Shown piece by piece: positions 9,849-18,327 of a DNA stretch of 53,197 nt. The stretch lies in contig CAIRSA010000321.1 in the NCBI GenBank assembly GCA_903881085.1, positions 1-53,197 on the forward strand. The letters are read 5' to 3'. The stretch's first letter is position 1. Each line of letters begins with the position of its first letter. The notes under the pieces are model-generated. The model made no database searches. It worked only from the letters and a program-made list of their open reading frames with translations, and was not told the origin of the DNA. The DNA comes from an uncultured Acidobacteriia bacterium (GTDB lineage Bacteria; Acidobacteriota; Terriglobia; Bryobacterales; Bryobacteraceae). Position numbers and translations under genes: made by a program.

Positions 9849-9881
9849 TGAGCGTGGCAGCAATTCTGCGCCCGCGCTCAC
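9849..9881. other. Hairpin between convergent genes
   Basis: TGAGCG (9849-9854) can pair with CGCTCA near 9875-9880, and the interior GGCAGCAATTCTGCGCC adds further pairing. It sits exactly between the convergent ends of the phosphatase and giant gene A and overlaps the latter's stop. There is no T run on either strand, so an intrinsic terminator is doubtful; a transcript-end stabilising hairpin is possible. Confidence 0.3.
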
Positions 9882-12800
9882 TGCCCGTTATAAATCGCCT
9901 GCACGTCCGCCGACGTCAGCGCCCGGTTGTAAATCCGCACATCGTCCATCGCGCCCCTGAAAGGCTGGGGACCGGCGGCCTGGAATCTGCCGATCTGCCA
10001 GGCCGTACCGGTCCCCGTGTTCGGGGTAGTGGACAATACTCCCGAAGTCTGTTGCACCCCGTCTACGTAAATTCGCGCCAATCCACCGGCGCCCTCGTAC
10101 ACGCCAATGATATTGTGCCAGGCTCCGTCTCCGACATTGGATGTCCCCAGCAAGGTCCCGTAGCCGTAGCCATTACCGATTCCCACTTTTCCGGCATTCG
10201 TGCTGCCGTAAAGAAACAGATGGAAATTCACGGCGCCGGTACTGCTGGCTGTTCCATAGTGAAATACTCCGTTATCTATGCTGGGCGGACTGGATACCTT
10301 TACCCACGCGCTGATGGTTCGCGCCGCGCTGCCCACCGGGAATCCGAGTCCCGCGTTTGCACCCAGAACGAAGTTGGTGGATCCGTCGAAATTCAGAGCC
10401 GCGCCGAACCGGCCGGTAGTCCAACTGGCAGTCCCCTGGATCGTTCCATTGTTCGCCCCCATTGTGTCCCGCACCGTTTGCCCGATCCCTTCGTCGAACT
10501 TCCACCACGACACCAGACCTGTCGTAGTGTCACCGCTTGTAGCAGCCGCCGCAGCCTGATTCACCGTAAATGCGACACCGCCGGCGGTGATCGTTCCTGA
10601 CCTCGAAGCCGCTGTTGTATTGGCTGCCGCTGAAAACGCCACCGTGCCATTTCCCGTTCCTGAAGCCCCCGAATTGATGGTCAGCCACGCTGCATTTGAC
10701 GACGCCGTCCACGCGCAACTCGAAGCACTTGGCGTCATGGTGAACGAACCGGTCCCTGCATTCGCAGCCAGACTCTGAGATGTCGGCGATAGAGTAAAGC
10801 TGCATGCCGTCACCGCCGCGCCGCTCAAGGCAATCCCGGCAATACCGGCATTGGCCCCTGCCGCGGTTGCGGTGGTCAGGACCCACTTGATGGTCAAGGT
10901 TTGCCCCGCCGAGGCCGCTCTATAACTCAGAGTGTAATCGTACGCATTCGATGTGCCGGGAGAACTTTGCGTATCCGTAAAGTCGCCCGAATTGTCAGAA
11001 AGATGGGCGGTGAATGTCAACTTGTCGGCCGCATAAGAGATTACGTGGACGGTTACCGTCCGAGTCGTGGTGTCGGCCGGGGCGGTGATGGTAAATCCAT
11101 TGCCAGCGCCATTCACGTATATTCCAGACCGATTCGCCGTATCCGATCGCGTCGGCGCGCCATCGGTCCAACTCAATGTTCGCGACCCACCGGTATAGGA
11201 ATGCAGATCGTTGATGTTACCCACGACGAGCGTGCCAAATTGGTTGCCGCCAATCTTGCGGTTGGTTTGGCTGTCCCAATGTAACCAGTCTGTCGGCCCT
11301 TCGGCTGTCAGATTAAAGGTGGTCTCGCCCGTCTCCAAGCTTACGGAACCAGTCAGATTCCCTGAACTTGTCCCGCCGCCGGCCGCCGCTTGATTCACCG
11401 TAAACGCAACCCCACCGGCAGTAATCGTTCCGCTTCGAGCCGTAGTGGCGGTATTCGCTGCAACCGTAAACCCGACGGTTCCAATGCCAGTACCCGAGGC
11501 GCCGGATGTGACCGTAATCCACGATGCATTGGACGCCGCCGTCCAAGCGCAGCTGGGCGCGCTGGGTGTAACTGCAAACGATCCGGTTCCCGCCGCTGCC
11601 GGCAGACTTTGCGAAGTTGGCGACAACGTATAACTACAAGCAACTGTCGCGGCTTGATTCACCGTAAACGTTACCCCGCCTGCGGTAATCGTCCCCGTGC
11701 GAGCCGTGGTGGCCGTGTTCGCCGCCGCCGCGAAAGCAACCGTCCCATTACCGGTTCCTTTTGGACCAGACGTAACTGTCAACCACGAATCATTCGCAGT
11801 TGCCGTCCACCCGCAGCTGGATGGGCTCGGTGTAACCGTAAACGACCCGGTTCCCGCACCGGCCGCCAAGCTTTGCGAAGTTGGAGATAACGAATAGCTG
11901 CAGGTGGGAGCTGTCACAGTCCCGCCCGCGCTTAAAGCAATGCCGGCGATTCCCGCGTTGGCCCCTGCCATGTCTCCGGTGGTTAGAATCCACTTGATAG
12001 TCAAGGTCTGGCCCGCCGATGCGGCACGATAACTCAATGTGTAATCGTAACTGGTGGAACCAGGCGAATTCTGGACGTCAGTGTAATCTCCTGAGTTATC
12101 AGACAGGTGCCCGCTCAACGTGAGTTTGGTGGCGGCGAAAGCAATCACATGCACAGTCACCGTGCGGGTTGTGGTGTCGGCCGGCGCTGTAATTGTAAAC
12201 CCATTGCCGCTTCCGTTCACGAAAAGCCCCGACCGGTTGCCCGTCGCCGATAGTGTTGGCGCGCCGTCAGTCCAACTCAGCGTCCTCGACCCTCCCGTAT
12301 ACGTGTGCAGTTGTTGATTGTCGACGACGGCAAGGGTGCCCAGCTGACTACCGCCAATCTTGCGATTGGTTTTGTCGTCCCAGTGGATCCAGTCAGACGT
12401 GCCCTCGGTAGTCAGATTGAAGGTTGTCTCCCCCGTTTCTACACTCACAGAACCCGAGAGCCCTGCGGGGCCGGTCCCGCCTGCAGTCGCTGTCGCGGCT
12501 TGGTTCACAGTGAAGGTGGCCCCGCCAGCCGTAATGGTTCCTGATCGGGCCGCGGTTGCCGTATTGGCCACCGCCGAAAACGCCACAGTTCCGGTTCCTG
12601 TGCCAGTAGTTCCAGAGGTAATCGTCAGCCAGGCAGCATTCGGGACCGCCGTCCAAGCGCACGAACCTGCACTAGGCGTCACGGTGAAGGAACCCGTTGC
12701 TCCTGCCGCCGCAACACTCTGCGACAACGGCGATAGTGTGTAAGTACAAGCCGCAGCCGCTGCACTGGTTCCCGTCAGAGAAACCGCTATCGGACTTAGG

Positions 12801-15800
12801 CCGTCCGCGGAAATCGTCAGCGATCCCGTCTGCGAAGCAGGGGTCGCGGCAGTAGGAGCAAAGTTAAGCGTAACCGTCACGGTGCCGGCGGGATTCAACA
12901 GAAATGGAGAAGGTGGCGACACCACCGTAAATGGCCCGCTAGCCGTCAGTCGAATGTTCGCTTGTCCATTGCCCGTATTGTTGATCGTCAGGGTCCGCGT
13001 GGCCGGGGCAGCGCCAACGTTTACCGTTCCGAAGTCCAGCGTCTGTACCGAAGGCACAAGTTTCGGGGTCGAAACATTTCCCATCAGTTTGATCGACACA
13101 TTGTCGTTTGCCGGATCACTGGTGTTGTAAGTAATAGTTTCGCTTTGCGGCGTGTTGTCAACAGGACTAAATGTGGCGCTCAGCGCCACCTTTTCTCCTG
13201 GATTCAGGGAAAAGTTCAAGCCATGTATGGGAAATACGGCCAGTAGAGGGCCGTTCGTGCCGGGTCCTCCCACGCGCAGGAAGTTATTGCTGATGTTCTG
13301 CATAATGTAAGTCAGTGTCACTGACTTACCGGGCGCAACGATTCCGAAATCCAGAACGCTGGGAGTAATCGTGATGGTCGGCGAAGCCGAGGCAACCGCA
13401 GACCCTGTCATTGAAACCGGCACCCTCGGATTCAATGGATCGTTGGTAACGAAAGTAAGTGTTTCAGCGTAGTTAGCAATCCCTAAAGGCGTAAAGCGAA
13501 CCTTAGAGTTCACCGTCTGGCCAGCTGCCACGTTAAAGGCAGAATCGCCCTGAAAAAGGAAGTAGCCTGATGTACCTTGCTGGGTAGTCACGGAGATAGT
13601 CTGGGAACCGGAGTTAGTCAGCGTCACCGTCAATTCCTTGGATGACCCGACAGTAATCGCACCAAAGTCCAGCCTGGAAGGCGACACCGAGATCACCGGC
13701 CCACCTGATGAGCCCGTGAGCCGGATTTGCCGCGTGGGCAGGGTCGCATCGTTGCTGTTAATCGTCAGCGCAGACGCGCTGGCGCCATTCTTGCGCGGAA
13801 CATAGCGGATGGTAAAATTCCACGTCTGCCCAGCCTGAATCGGTGGCAGGTATTGATTCTGCCTCACCAACGTGAACTCGTCGTTATCGAACGAAATTGA
13901 ACTGAGCAGCAGCGGACCGGTCCCAGTGTTGGTGAACGCGACGGTTCTATCCGCAAGTTGCCCAGGCGAGACATTGCCAAAATCCACGCTCGAAACGTTC
14001 GAAAGCAAGGGGCTCTGAGGCAATGCCAACGGCCCCGCTGTCGCCGTACCCGTCAATATCCCATTGCTGGCGAGAACCCGGAAAAGCACGGAAGCCCCGC
14101 CAACTATCTGCCCGGTATCGATGCTAAATTGGGGTTCAGTGAGATTTGCCATCATGGGCTGCCAGGTTACCCCATTGTCAGGCGAATATAGCACTGCATA
14201 GCTCAGAGCGTTTCCGTCCAGATCGGCCGCGGTCCACGAAATCGTCTGCGTTCCAGACCAACTGTCACCGGCTTGCGGACTTATCATCGTAACCACCGGC
14301 GGAGCGCTGGCCGCATTGATCGTTGCCAGCGGTGCTCCGCCGGTGAAGCTCAACGCCACTTGCGTTACGCCGTCCGGCAGTGGAGCTTTTACTGAGAATA
14401 TGCCCAGGCCGGGACTTCCATCTGCATTCGCCTCATCGAAGGATGTGTCGAAGCAGTAGTTGGTTGTACCACCGGAGGCTGTAAACACAAGACAGGTATT
14501 CCCCGCAGGATCGGAATCCGGCGGCGGGTTTGTTGACTGTACAGTGTAGCCGGGCATCAGTGTCCCGGCGCTGCCGTCAGCCTGCACGGTGCCGCCAATC
14601 ACCAGGAGGTTGGCTGCAACCGCCAATTTAGGCTTGGCTGTCTTATTTACGACTGGCCGCGATGCAAATATGCTTCTAACCGGTGCTCCCGTCTCAATCA
14701 ACTTTCTGTAAGCACCCAGTGAAATCCACTTCTCGTCTGCCAGCGATGAGTCGCTTAACGACTTTGTTGTTGACGGATAGAAGGTGTCCATGTTGGGAAA
14801 CCCATAGCCGCCAATTGTTAGCTCAGTCCGCAGCGTGGCTGCGAGTTTGGCCGGTTGCGTATAAGTTTTGACGATCAACGGCCGCAGGCATTTGCCAGGC
14901 TCGGAATCACTGCAATAATCCGGCATCACTAAGCCACCCAAGCAGTTGACACAATTGCCACTGGAGTTGGTTGCATAAGGCTCCCACACGTATGGCCCGA
15001 AGCGCGTAAATCCCTCTTTCTCACTCAGTTTATAGATCGCGCGAACTGCCATCGCAAGGCGGAACTGTTCTGTTTGGTCGTGTATGACGCGCGGCCACGC
15101 GATGAGGGGGACCAAGGCCGAAGGCCCATACTTGAGTCCTGAGTCAGGAATGGGCAGCGTTCGTCTGAGAAATTCTCCTGCCGCATCCACCAGGTCGTGA
15201 TCGGGACACGTTGGCGCGCAGACTTCCAGGTAAGGCGTATTGAGAGGATACGAAAACGGCGAAACTCTCATCAGAAAGCCCCCGCGTGTCTTCGTGTCCT
15301 TCTGACCGTTCACCGTAATCGTCGCCGTCAACGTCAAAGGCTGTGTAGTGTTGTTGTCCAGCTTATCTGCCGGACCACGCGGCAACATCCATTTGGCGGG
15401 CAGCAGGAAGTTCAGCGAATGCCTCTGATTATTCGGATCTGGCGTACCTCCCGGGGCGATTGCGTCGGCATTGAACGCAGTCACGCTCTCCCCTGGAGAC
15501 TCCAGAGCTGTCAGCGTACCCGTGATCCCAGATGTAATGTCCTGACCAGTGGTGCTCTTCAAAAACACCCGCGCGATCGCACTCTTCCCAAAGACCAGAG
15601 GAACTTCACTCGCGAGATCAGAGGCCTGCACCGCTTGCACAACCTGAATACGCGGCGTGGTACCGTCACTGAACAGAGCAATAGCGCCCGCCCCTGCCAA
15701 CGACTGCGAATAGTAGCTATCGATTTGCAACGACACATCAAACCTGTCGGTCCCACCCGACCGCGCCGGCCGCGTCCCGCTGAACGTGACGAAAGAAGGC

Positions 15801-16369
15801 TGAATCAGCGCCGGGTTCTGATTGCGGTCCACGCCACCCGGAATCGTAACCAATTGGCATGCATTCACCGCTGCCGGCGGAATCGAATAGGAAGTCGCCT
15901 TCGAAGGCTCTACGGTTTGCACATTCTTGCAGAAGTCCGTGGCATTTTTAGACACAAGAATTTGTTGCTTCCAATCAAACTGATCCTGGTTCTGATTTGG
16001 ATTTACGAAGGTCCAGGATCCGGCGCTCACTTCGATCGTCTCCCGGTCGTCCCCGTCTAGTTTGAATGGAGAACTGGCGCCGCTAAAACCGGACAAGAAC
16101 GAGGGTGCAGTCACCGTAATAGCGGACTTGAAAGCATCTTTATACGCATTGTCAGCGCAGTTGACATCCAACTGGAGCTTGGCGGTGGGTGTGTCGAGGA
16201 GGACTTTCCCGCCTCTTGTGAATTTGTCCGCGTTCAGCGTAATGCTGCAGTCCCCGTTACCTGGGTCTGTCGCCAAAACCACAACCTGATGGTAGAGAAA
16301 CTGCTGGGCTTCGAGTGGTGCCACCCACATCATGAGCACTAGCGCATTCTTCAGGACCCGCTGACGCAT
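9878..16369 (-). CDS. Giant secreted protein A: degenerate metzincin-like region, Ig-like, 4 ASH, 4 BACON, LamG
   Basis: A 2163-residue exoprotein. I start it at the Met at 16369 because GGGAGAAT precedes it and a signal peptide follows (MRQRVLKNALVLMMWVAPLE). Order: N-terminal beta-rich region (25-690), Ig-like domain (about 687-777, VTMISPQAGDSWSGTQTISW), four ASH/choice-of-anchor-D repeats (about 786-1203, each with LDFG-type starts), then BACON1 (1208-1295), an unnamed 185-residue module (1300-1483), BACON2, BACON3 (1486-1660), a second near-copy of the module (1666-1853), BACON4 (1856-1941) and a LamG/concanavalin-like C-terminus (1951-2163). It aligns along its length with giant protein B but lacks HExxH. 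Likely a surface or secreted carbohydrate-binding adhesin. Divergent from the regulator at 16439. Confidence 0.85.
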   Translation of the reverse strand: MRQRVLKNALVLMMWVAPLEAQQFLYHQVVVLATDPGNGDCSITLNADKFTRGGKVLLDTPTAKLQLDVNCADNAYKDAFKSAITVTAPSFLSGFSGASSPFKLDGDDRETIEVSAGSWTFVNPNQNQDQFDWKQQILVSKNATDFCKNVQTVEPSKATSYSIPPAAVNACQLVTIPGGVDRNQNPALIQPSFVTFSGTRPARSGGTDRFDVSLQIDSYYSQSLAGAGAIALFSDGTTPRIQVVQAVQASDLASEVPLVFGKSAIARVFLKSTTGQDITSGITGTLTALESPGESVTAFNADAIAPGGTPDPNNQRHSLNFLLPAKWMLPRGPADKLDNNTTQPLTLTATITVNGQKDTKTRGGFLMRVSPFSYPLNTPYLEVCAPTCPDHDLVDAAGEFLRRTLPIPDSGLKYGPSALVPLIAWPRVIHDQTEQFRLAMAVRAIYKLSEKEGFTRFGPYVWEPYATNSSGNCVNCLGGLVMPDYCSDSEPGKCLRPLIVKTYTQPAKLAATLRTELTIGGYGFPNMDTFYPSTTKSLSDSSLADEKWISLGAYRKLIETGAPVRSIFASRPVVNKTAKPKLAVAANLLVIGGTVQADGSAGTLMPGYTVQSTNPPPDSDPAGNTCLVFTASGGTTNYCFDTSFDEANADGSPGLGIFSVKAPLPDGVTQVALSFTGGAPLATINAASAPPVVTMISPQAGDSWSGTQTISWTAADLDGNALSYAVLYSPDNGVTWQPMMANLTEPQFSIDTGQIVGGASVLFRVLASNGILTGTATAGPLALPQSPLLSNVSSVDFGNVSPGQLADRTVAFTNTGTGPLLLSSISFDNDEFTLVRQNQYLPPIQAGQTWNFTIRYVPRKNGASASALTINSNDATLPTRQIRLTGSSGGPVISVSPSRLDFGAITVGSSKELTVTLTNSGSQTISVTTQQGTSGYFLFQGDSAFNVAAGQTVNSKVRFTPLGIANYAETLTFVTNDPLNPRVPVSMTGSAVASASPTITITPSVLDFGIVAPGKSVTLTYIMQNISNNFLRVGGPGTNGPLLAVFPIHGLNFSLNPGEKVALSATFSPVDNTPQSETITYNTSDPANDNVSIKLMGNVSTPKLVPSVQTLDFGTVNVGAAPATRTLTINNTGNGQANIRLTASGPFTVVSPPSPFLLNPAGTVTVTLNFAPTAATPASQTGSLTISADGLSPIAVSLTGTSAAAAACTYTLSPLSQSVAAAGATGSFTVTPSAGSCAWTAVPNAAWLTITSGTTGTGTGTVAFSAVANTATAARSGTITAGGATFTVNQAATATAGGTGPAGLSGSVSVETGETTFNLTTEGTSDWIHWDDKTNRKIGGSQLGTLAVVDNQQLHTYTGGSRTLSWTDGAPTLSATGNRSGLFVNGSGNGFTITAPADTTTRTVTVHVIAFAATKLTLSGHLSDNSGDYTDVQNSPGSTSYDYTLSYRAASAGQTLTIKWILTTGDMAGANAGIAGIALSAGGTVTAPTCSYSLSPTSQSLAAGAGTGSFTVTPSPSSCGWTATANDSWLTVTSGPKGTGNGTVAFAAAANTATTARTGTITAGGVTFTVNQAATVACSYTLSPTSQSLPAAAGTGSFAVTPSAPSCAWTAASNASWITVTSGASGTGIGTVGFTVAANTATTARSGTITAGGVAFTVNQAAAGGGTSSGNLTGSVSLETGETTFNLTAEGPTDWLHWDSQTNRKIGGNQFGTLVVGNINDLHSYTGGSRTLSWTDGAPTRSDTANRSGIYVNGAGNGFTITAPADTTTRTVTVHVISYAADKLTFTAHLSDNSGDFTDTQSSPGTSNAYDYTLSYRAASAGQTLTIKWVLTTATAAGANAGIAGIALSGAAVTACSFTLSPTSQSLAANAGTGSFTMTPSASSCAWTASSNAAWLTINSGASGTGNGTVAFSAAANTTAASRSGTITAGGVAFTVNQAAAAATSGDTTTGLVSWWKFDEGIGQTVRDTMGANNGTIQGTASWTTGRFGAALNFDGSTNFVLGANAGLGFPVGSAARTISAWVKVSSPPSIDNGVFHYGTASSTGAVNFHLFLYGSTNAGKVGIGNGYGYGTLLGTSNVGDGAWHNIIGVYEGAGGLARIYVDGVQQTSGVLSTTPNTGTGTAWQIGRFQAAGPQPFRGAMDDVRIYNRALTSADVQAIYNGQ

Positions 16370-16393
16370 TCCATTCTCCCGTTCCTGGTGAAC

Positions 16394-16421
16394 TTGATCA
16401 ACCAAGCCAACCTGATATACT
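16394..16421 (+). promoter_or_regulatory. Candidate sigma70-type promoter for the winged-helix regulator
   Basis: TTGATC (16394-16399) and TATACT (16416-16421) are 16 bp apart, in the 69-bp gap between the divergent starts at 16369 and 16439. Transcription would begin about 10 nt before the regulator ATG, leaving a very short leader that fits the absence of a clear ribosome site. The TTGATCA element is palindromic and could also be bound by the regulator. Confidence 0.45.
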
Positions 16422-16438
16422 GATCGGACCAATACAGT

Positions 16439-18256
16439 ATGCCTACGGAGCTTCCAAAAGTCGTGTCAGGAGCGCGCAAAAACTCCGACATTTCGCCGAC
16501 AGCGCCGACCTATCGAATTGCTGGAATTGAAATTAACACCTCCCGGCCATGCCTCACCCGGGATGGCGAGGAAATCCCGCTCCGCCCCAAAACGTATCAG
16601 GTTCTGCTGGTCCTGATCGCTCATTGCGAGCGCATGGTCACGAAGGAAGAGCTCATTGATAACGTATGGGAGGGCATGTCGGTGACTGACGATGTGCTGG
16701 TTCGGTGCATCGCCGATTTGCGCAAAGCATTCGGCGATGACACCAAGGACCCGCGCATATTTCGAACGTTTCCCAAGCTCGGCTACGGCCTCATCGCCCC
16801 TGTGGAAGAACTCGCTGCGGGCCCGGAATTGGTCGCCGCACCCGTGCAACCAGACCCTCCGCAGCGTCGATGGTGGCTCATTGGTATATCAGCCGCTGCG
16901 ATGGCAATCGCCGCCTGTGCAGCTTACTACTTTACCCGCCCTGAAGAGGTTCCAGGGTTCCTGGAAACCGCATGGTGGAAACTTGACGAAGGCCAAGGTA
17001 GGACCGTGACCGACGCCACTGGAAACACTCCAACGGGTCAACTCGCCGGTTCGCCCACCTGGCTTCCCGGCATTCTTGGACAAGGACTTTCACTGCAAGG
17101 TCCAGGCGCAGCGGTCACGGGAAAAGCGAACCACAAATTGCCCGCCGGAGACTCGCCGCGCACAATCACAGCCTGGATACGGCCCTCGTCGACATTTCTG
17201 GATGACTCAGCAATTTTCGAGTACGGCGATGTGGCCTCCTACCCATCGGCGGCTCGCTTCTCACTCAGTCTACGTATGGATGGGCTGACCGGCTTTGGCT
17301 CCGCCTTCAAAGGTGGCAGCCTCAACAGCCGCCATCCCATTCAAGCCAACTCCTGGCACATGGTGACTGCCACGTATGAGGGCGCGCCAAAGCGCATCGC
17401 CAACATCTACGTAGATGGAAAACTGGACAGCTCCAGCGCCTTGTCTGCTGCTGCGGAAACTGGCGGATCGGACTGGGCCATAGGCCGGTTTCTCGAATCC
17501 AAATCAAGCTTTAATGGCATGATTGACGATATCCGTGTCTTTCCCTCGGCCCTTCCCCCAGCGCGCGTGGAAGCGCTCTACCGCTGTTCCTCTGCCCTCA
17601 ATGATTCCTCGGGCTATTATTTCATGCCAGTCCTGAAATACGCGCCAGAGCTAGCGGCGCGCGGGGAGAAGGAAAGTTCAGCATCCATTGTGAACACAAA
17701 CGGAAATGATCAGGCAGGCATTCAACTGGCGCGGCCCGACGGCGACTGCGGCGGTTGGTCGCTGCGCGGCGCCAACGTTGGTCAGCACATCCAAATCTCC
17801 GTGGACCTGCTGACACCATCCGACGCTGCCGGTCACATCACTGAAGCTGGCCCGTTCTTCCGCAGCCGCCGCGCACTGGCTGGGGAAGGAATCATGGGCG
17901 GTCAGTCCGCTGGATACTGGGTGCAGTTGGATTCAACCGGTGTGGTCCGCGTCAAATGCTTAAACCCATGGACCGCGGTTGCCATTTCCCAGCCAATCGA
18001 CCGTTTCGATCCGGCTCAGTATCATCATATGGAAGTAGTCGCGCGGGGTGAAGCCTTGCAGGTTCAAGTGGACGGAACGCCCATTCCGTTTCAGCAGAAT
18101 TCCAAAGTTTCAGCCACCGTTTCCATTCCCGAGGCTTGGGCCGGGCCGCCCAGGGTCGGCAAAAACGAAGGAGCCGCCGGCATCGCCTTCGCCGCCAGAA
18201 ATCGCGGCGCAGCCGGCGGCCAGGTGGCGCGCAATTTCGTCATCAAATCTTTGTAA
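16439..18256 (+). CDS. Membrane-anchored winged-helix regulator with LamG and second concanavalin-like sensor domain
   Basis: A 605-residue one-component regulator of the ToxR/CadC layout. Residues 24-122 form an OmpR/PhoB-type winged helix (LRPKTYQVLLVLIAHCERMV, recognition region DVLVRCIADLRKAFGDD, wing FRTFPKLGYGLIA). A single membrane helix lies at about 145-164. Outside the membrane is a LamG-like domain (178-385; WWKLDEGQG to DDIRVFPSALPPARVEALY), then a second beta-sandwich (about 390-605; YWVQLDSTGVVRV, then HHMEVVARGEALQVQVDG) resembling DUF1080-type concanavalin folds. Its LamG matches the C-terminus of the divergent giant protein A. I infer it senses a glycan outside the cell and controls that gene. 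The usual C-terminal TPR or PD40 sensor of this family is replaced. Confidence 0.85.
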   Translation: MPTELPKVVSGARKNSDISPTAPTYRIAGIEINTSRPCLTRDGEEIPLRPKTYQVLLVLIAHCERMVTKEELIDNVWEGMSVTDDVLVRCIADLRKAFGDDTKDPRIFRTFPKLGYGLIAPVEELAAGPELVAAPVQPDPPQRRWWLIGISAAAMAIAACAAYYFTRPEEVPGFLETAWWKLDEGQGRTVTDATGNTPTGQLAGSPTWLPGILGQGLSLQGPGAAVTGKANHKLPAGDSPRTITAWIRPSSTFLDDSAIFEYGDVASYPSAARFSLSLRMDGLTGFGSAFKGGSLNSRHPIQANSWHMVTATYEGAPKRIANIYVDGKLDSSSALSAAAETGGSDWAIGRFLESKSSFNGMIDDIRVFPSALPPARVEALYRCSSALNDSSGYYFMPVLKYAPELAARGEKESSASIVNTNGNDQAGIQLARPDGDCGGWSLRGANVGQHIQISVDLLTPSDAAGHITEAGPFFRSRRALAGEGIMGGQSAGYWVQLDSTGVVRVKCLNPWTAVAISQPIDRFDPAQYHHMEVVARGEALQVQVDGTPIPFQQNSKVSATVSIPEAWAGPPRVGKNEGAAGIAFAARNRGAAGGQVARNFVIKSL

Positions 18257-18263
18257 CTATCCG

Positions 18264-18310
18264 CTAAAAAGACAAAAAGCCCCAGTTGCGCTTCAAACGC
18301 AACCAGGGCT
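18264..18310 (-). terminator. Intrinsic terminator of the RNA helicase gene
   Basis: On the minus strand AGCCC pairs with GGGCT and, after a 2-nt internal loop, GTTGCG pairs with CGCAAC around a 7-nt loop (18310-18278). TTTTTGTCTTTTT follows. The stem is convincing and lies just past the helicase stop at 18328. It also lies 22 bp past the stop of the convergent regulator and could serve it in part, but there is no good T run on the plus strand. Confidence 0.8.
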
Positions 18311-18327
18311 CAATGTTTTGATTGTAA

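Noticed and set aside
10530..12760. Regularly repeated DNA that could suggest a CRISPR array or tandem-repeat locus
   Set aside because: The repeats are long (about 250 and 550 bp), in frame and encode BACON domains and the alternating module; there are no short identical repeats with unique spacers anywhere in the window.
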